A stretch of DNA of 6,766 nt from Deltaproteobacteria bacterium (GTDB lineage: Bacteria > Desulfobacterota > Desulfuromonadia > Geobacterales > Geobacteraceae). Positions 6,029-6,766 of this stretch are shown one piece after another; positions within the stretch are counted from its first letter, which is position 1, and each line of letters opens with the position of its first letter. Both the position numbers and the translations under genes were made by a program. A model generated the notes under the pieces. The model was not told the DNA's origin and made no database searches. It saw nothing but the letters and a program-made list of their open reading frames with translations. The stretch spans positions 1 through 6,766 of the forward strand of contig JAJZQA010000147.1 in the NCBI GenBank assembly GCA_021810985.1. Reading direction: 5' to 3'.

Positions 6029-6595
6029 TTGATAGACTTTGACAGCATTTACTCGGAATTTCAGCCGAAGGTACACCGTTACCTCACAAACCTTATTGGA
6101 GAAGACGACGCGCTCGACGTTGCCCAGGCCGTTTTCCTGAATATCAGCCGGTCTTTGGAGAATTTTCGTGAGGAATCCTCCCTTTCCACCTGGATCTACC
6201 GCATTGCGACAAACGCGGCTCATGACCATGCAGTTTCGTCTTTGGCCAGGCAGCAAGGTTCTGAGCAGCTATTCGATGATGCAGGCTCGATTGATGATCT
6301 ACCCGATAGCGGTTTTCCCGGGACTGACCAGGAGTATATTCGCAGAGAGATGAATGCCTGCATACGCGCCGTCGTTGGCCGGTTGCCTGAAAACTACCGC
6401 ACGGTCCTGCTCCTCAGCGACTTCGAAGAGCTTACGAACCCCGAGATTGCAGAAATACTTGGTATTAGCATCGACACCGTCAAGATCCGGCTTCATCGCG
6501 GCCGCACCGCTTTGCGCAAGGCAATGGAATCCCAGTGCAGCCTCTACCACGACGAACGCAACGAACTTATGTGTGATCGGAAAGAGAAAAAATAA
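6029..6595 (+). CDS. ECF-type RNA polymerase sigma factor with a Cys/His C-terminal tail
   Basis: This 188-residue sigma-70 family protein should direct RNA polymerase to a small regulon. Region 2 spans about 5-70: DFDSIYSEFQPKVHRYL, EDDALDVAQAVFLNI for core binding, and FREESSLSTWIYRIATNAAHD for -10 recognition. Region 4 spans about 108-165: RLPENYRTVLLLSDFEELTNPEIAEILG, then the recognition helix SIDTVKIRLHRGRTALRKA for -35 contact. Regions 1.1 and 3 are absent, as in ECF factors. The linker (71-107) is acidic. The tail after residue 165 is unusual: it holds C170, H174 and C182 with basic residues around them, which could bind a metal or respond to oxidation. That is inference. The gene starts at TTG with a strong ribosome binding site and is followed 78 bases later by a Cys-rich ORF instead of a recognisable anti-sigma factor within the visible part. 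Target promoters cannot be identified here. Confidence 0.92.
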   Translation: MIDFDSIYSEFQPKVHRYLTNLIGEDDALDVAQAVFLNISRSLENFREESSLSTWIYRIATNAAHDHAVSSLARQQGSEQLFDDAGSIDDLPDSGFPGTDQEYIRREMNACIRAVVGRLPENYRTVLLLSDFEELTNPEIAEILGISIDTVKIRLHRGRTALRKAMESQCSLYHDERNELMCDRKEKK

Positions 6596-6604
6596 TTCCG
6601 CACA
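6572..6604 (+). other. Weak hairpin over the sigma factor stop codon
   Basis: TGTG (6572-6575) and CGGAA (6578-6582) can pair with TTCCG (6596-6600) and CACA (6601-6604). This gives nine pairs with a two-base bulge and an A-rich 13-base loop containing the TAA stop. T-rich tracts (TTTT, TTTTT) begin about nine bases later, so this is not a textbook terminator. It could be a weak attenuator between the sigma factor and the next gene, or chance. Confidence 0.2.
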
Positions 6605-6663
6605 GCGTATCCCTTTTCTGTTTTTCCCCGTCTATATAGTAAAAAGCAGTCAATTCAACGGAT

Positions 6664-6669
6664 GGAGGA
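6664..6669 (+). promoter_or_regulatory. Ribosome binding site for the Cys-rich ORF at the right edge
   Basis: GGAGGA lies four bases before the ATG at 6674. It supports that ORF as a real gene start although only 31 codons are visible. A clear promoter could not be assigned in the 78-base spacer, so read-through from the sigma factor gene is possible. Confidence 0.6.
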
Positions 6670-6673
6670 AGAT

Positions 6674-6766
6674 ATGAAACGGACAGGCTGTTGCGGAAGT
6701 GGACCGGAAACGGGGAGAAACGGCGGGGATGAAGTGGGGCGCAGCGAGAAGGCAAAGAACAACTGC
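6674..6766 (+). CDS. Start of a Cys-rich protein, 3' partial
   Basis: Thirty-one codons are open to the window edge. The product begins MKRTGCCGSGP, followed by a Gly-, charge- and Asn-rich stretch ending KAKNNC. The CC pair and the later Cys near a soluble, disordered N-terminus suggest a metal- or metalloid-binding head. Similar CCG-rich heads occur, from general memory, on proteins of arsenic and heavy-metal operons. The visible part shows no membrane helix and no zinc-binding anti-sigma (HxxxCxxC) motif. Position directly after an ECF sigma factor fits a regulatory partner or the first gene of its regulon. The body of the protein lies outside the window, so the family cannot be named. Confidence 0.6.
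   Translation, partial: MKRTGCCGSGPETGRNGGDEVGRSEKAKNNC

Overview
The window reads as a moderately GC-rich bacterial chromosome segment, most likely from a Desulfuromonadota/Geobacter-like organism. That placement is inferred from family resemblance: an HdrD/GlpC-type CCG protein fused to a VTT membrane domain, a dolichyl-phosphate-glucose-type GT2, a GT-C glycosyltransferase, an exported tandem rhodanese, and an ECF sigma factor beside a Cys-rich protein. No RNA gene, CRISPR array, transposase or integrase was seen. No stretch longer than about 110 bases lacks a gene or gene remnant.

Left block (1-3702). A rightward pair comes first: a 5'-truncated cysteine-rich redox/VTT membrane fusion and a GT2 glycosyltransferase, joined by an ATGA stop/start overlap and so very likely co-transcribed. 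A leftward polytopic glycosyltransferase (GT87/MptB-like) converges on the pair, and its 3' end overlaps that of the GT2 gene by 41 bases. The two glycosyltransferases may act on a shared polyprenyl-phosphate sugar route: GT2 would make a lipid-linked sugar and the GT-C would use such a donor. This is inference.

Middle block (3626-5922). This rightward block looks damaged. An exported two-domain rhodanese is cut by an amber codon exactly where the family expects a Trp, and the missing C-terminal residues are still readable after it. A small exported protein of unknown function follows. Next is a radical SAM gene that lacks any recognisable N-terminal domain and is broken by two single-base indels, one extra base near 5329 and one missing near 5536. 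These return the ends to one frame but leave the middle unreadable. Three lesions in about 1.1 kb suggest either gene decay or a low-quality stretch of sequence.

Right block (5942-6766). A possible 23-codon leader ORF ends at the ribosome binding site of a TTG-started ECF sigma factor with an unusual Cys/His-containing tail. After a short spacer, a Cys-rich protein starts (MKRTGCCGSGP...) and runs off the window. This pair looks like a regulatory module of a stress- or metal/metalloid-linked operon to the right.

Best candidates for a second look: the CCG-VTT fusion with its glycosyltransferase partner, the sigma factor with its Cys/His tail and Cys-rich neighbour, and the cluster of lesions between 4421 and 5536.
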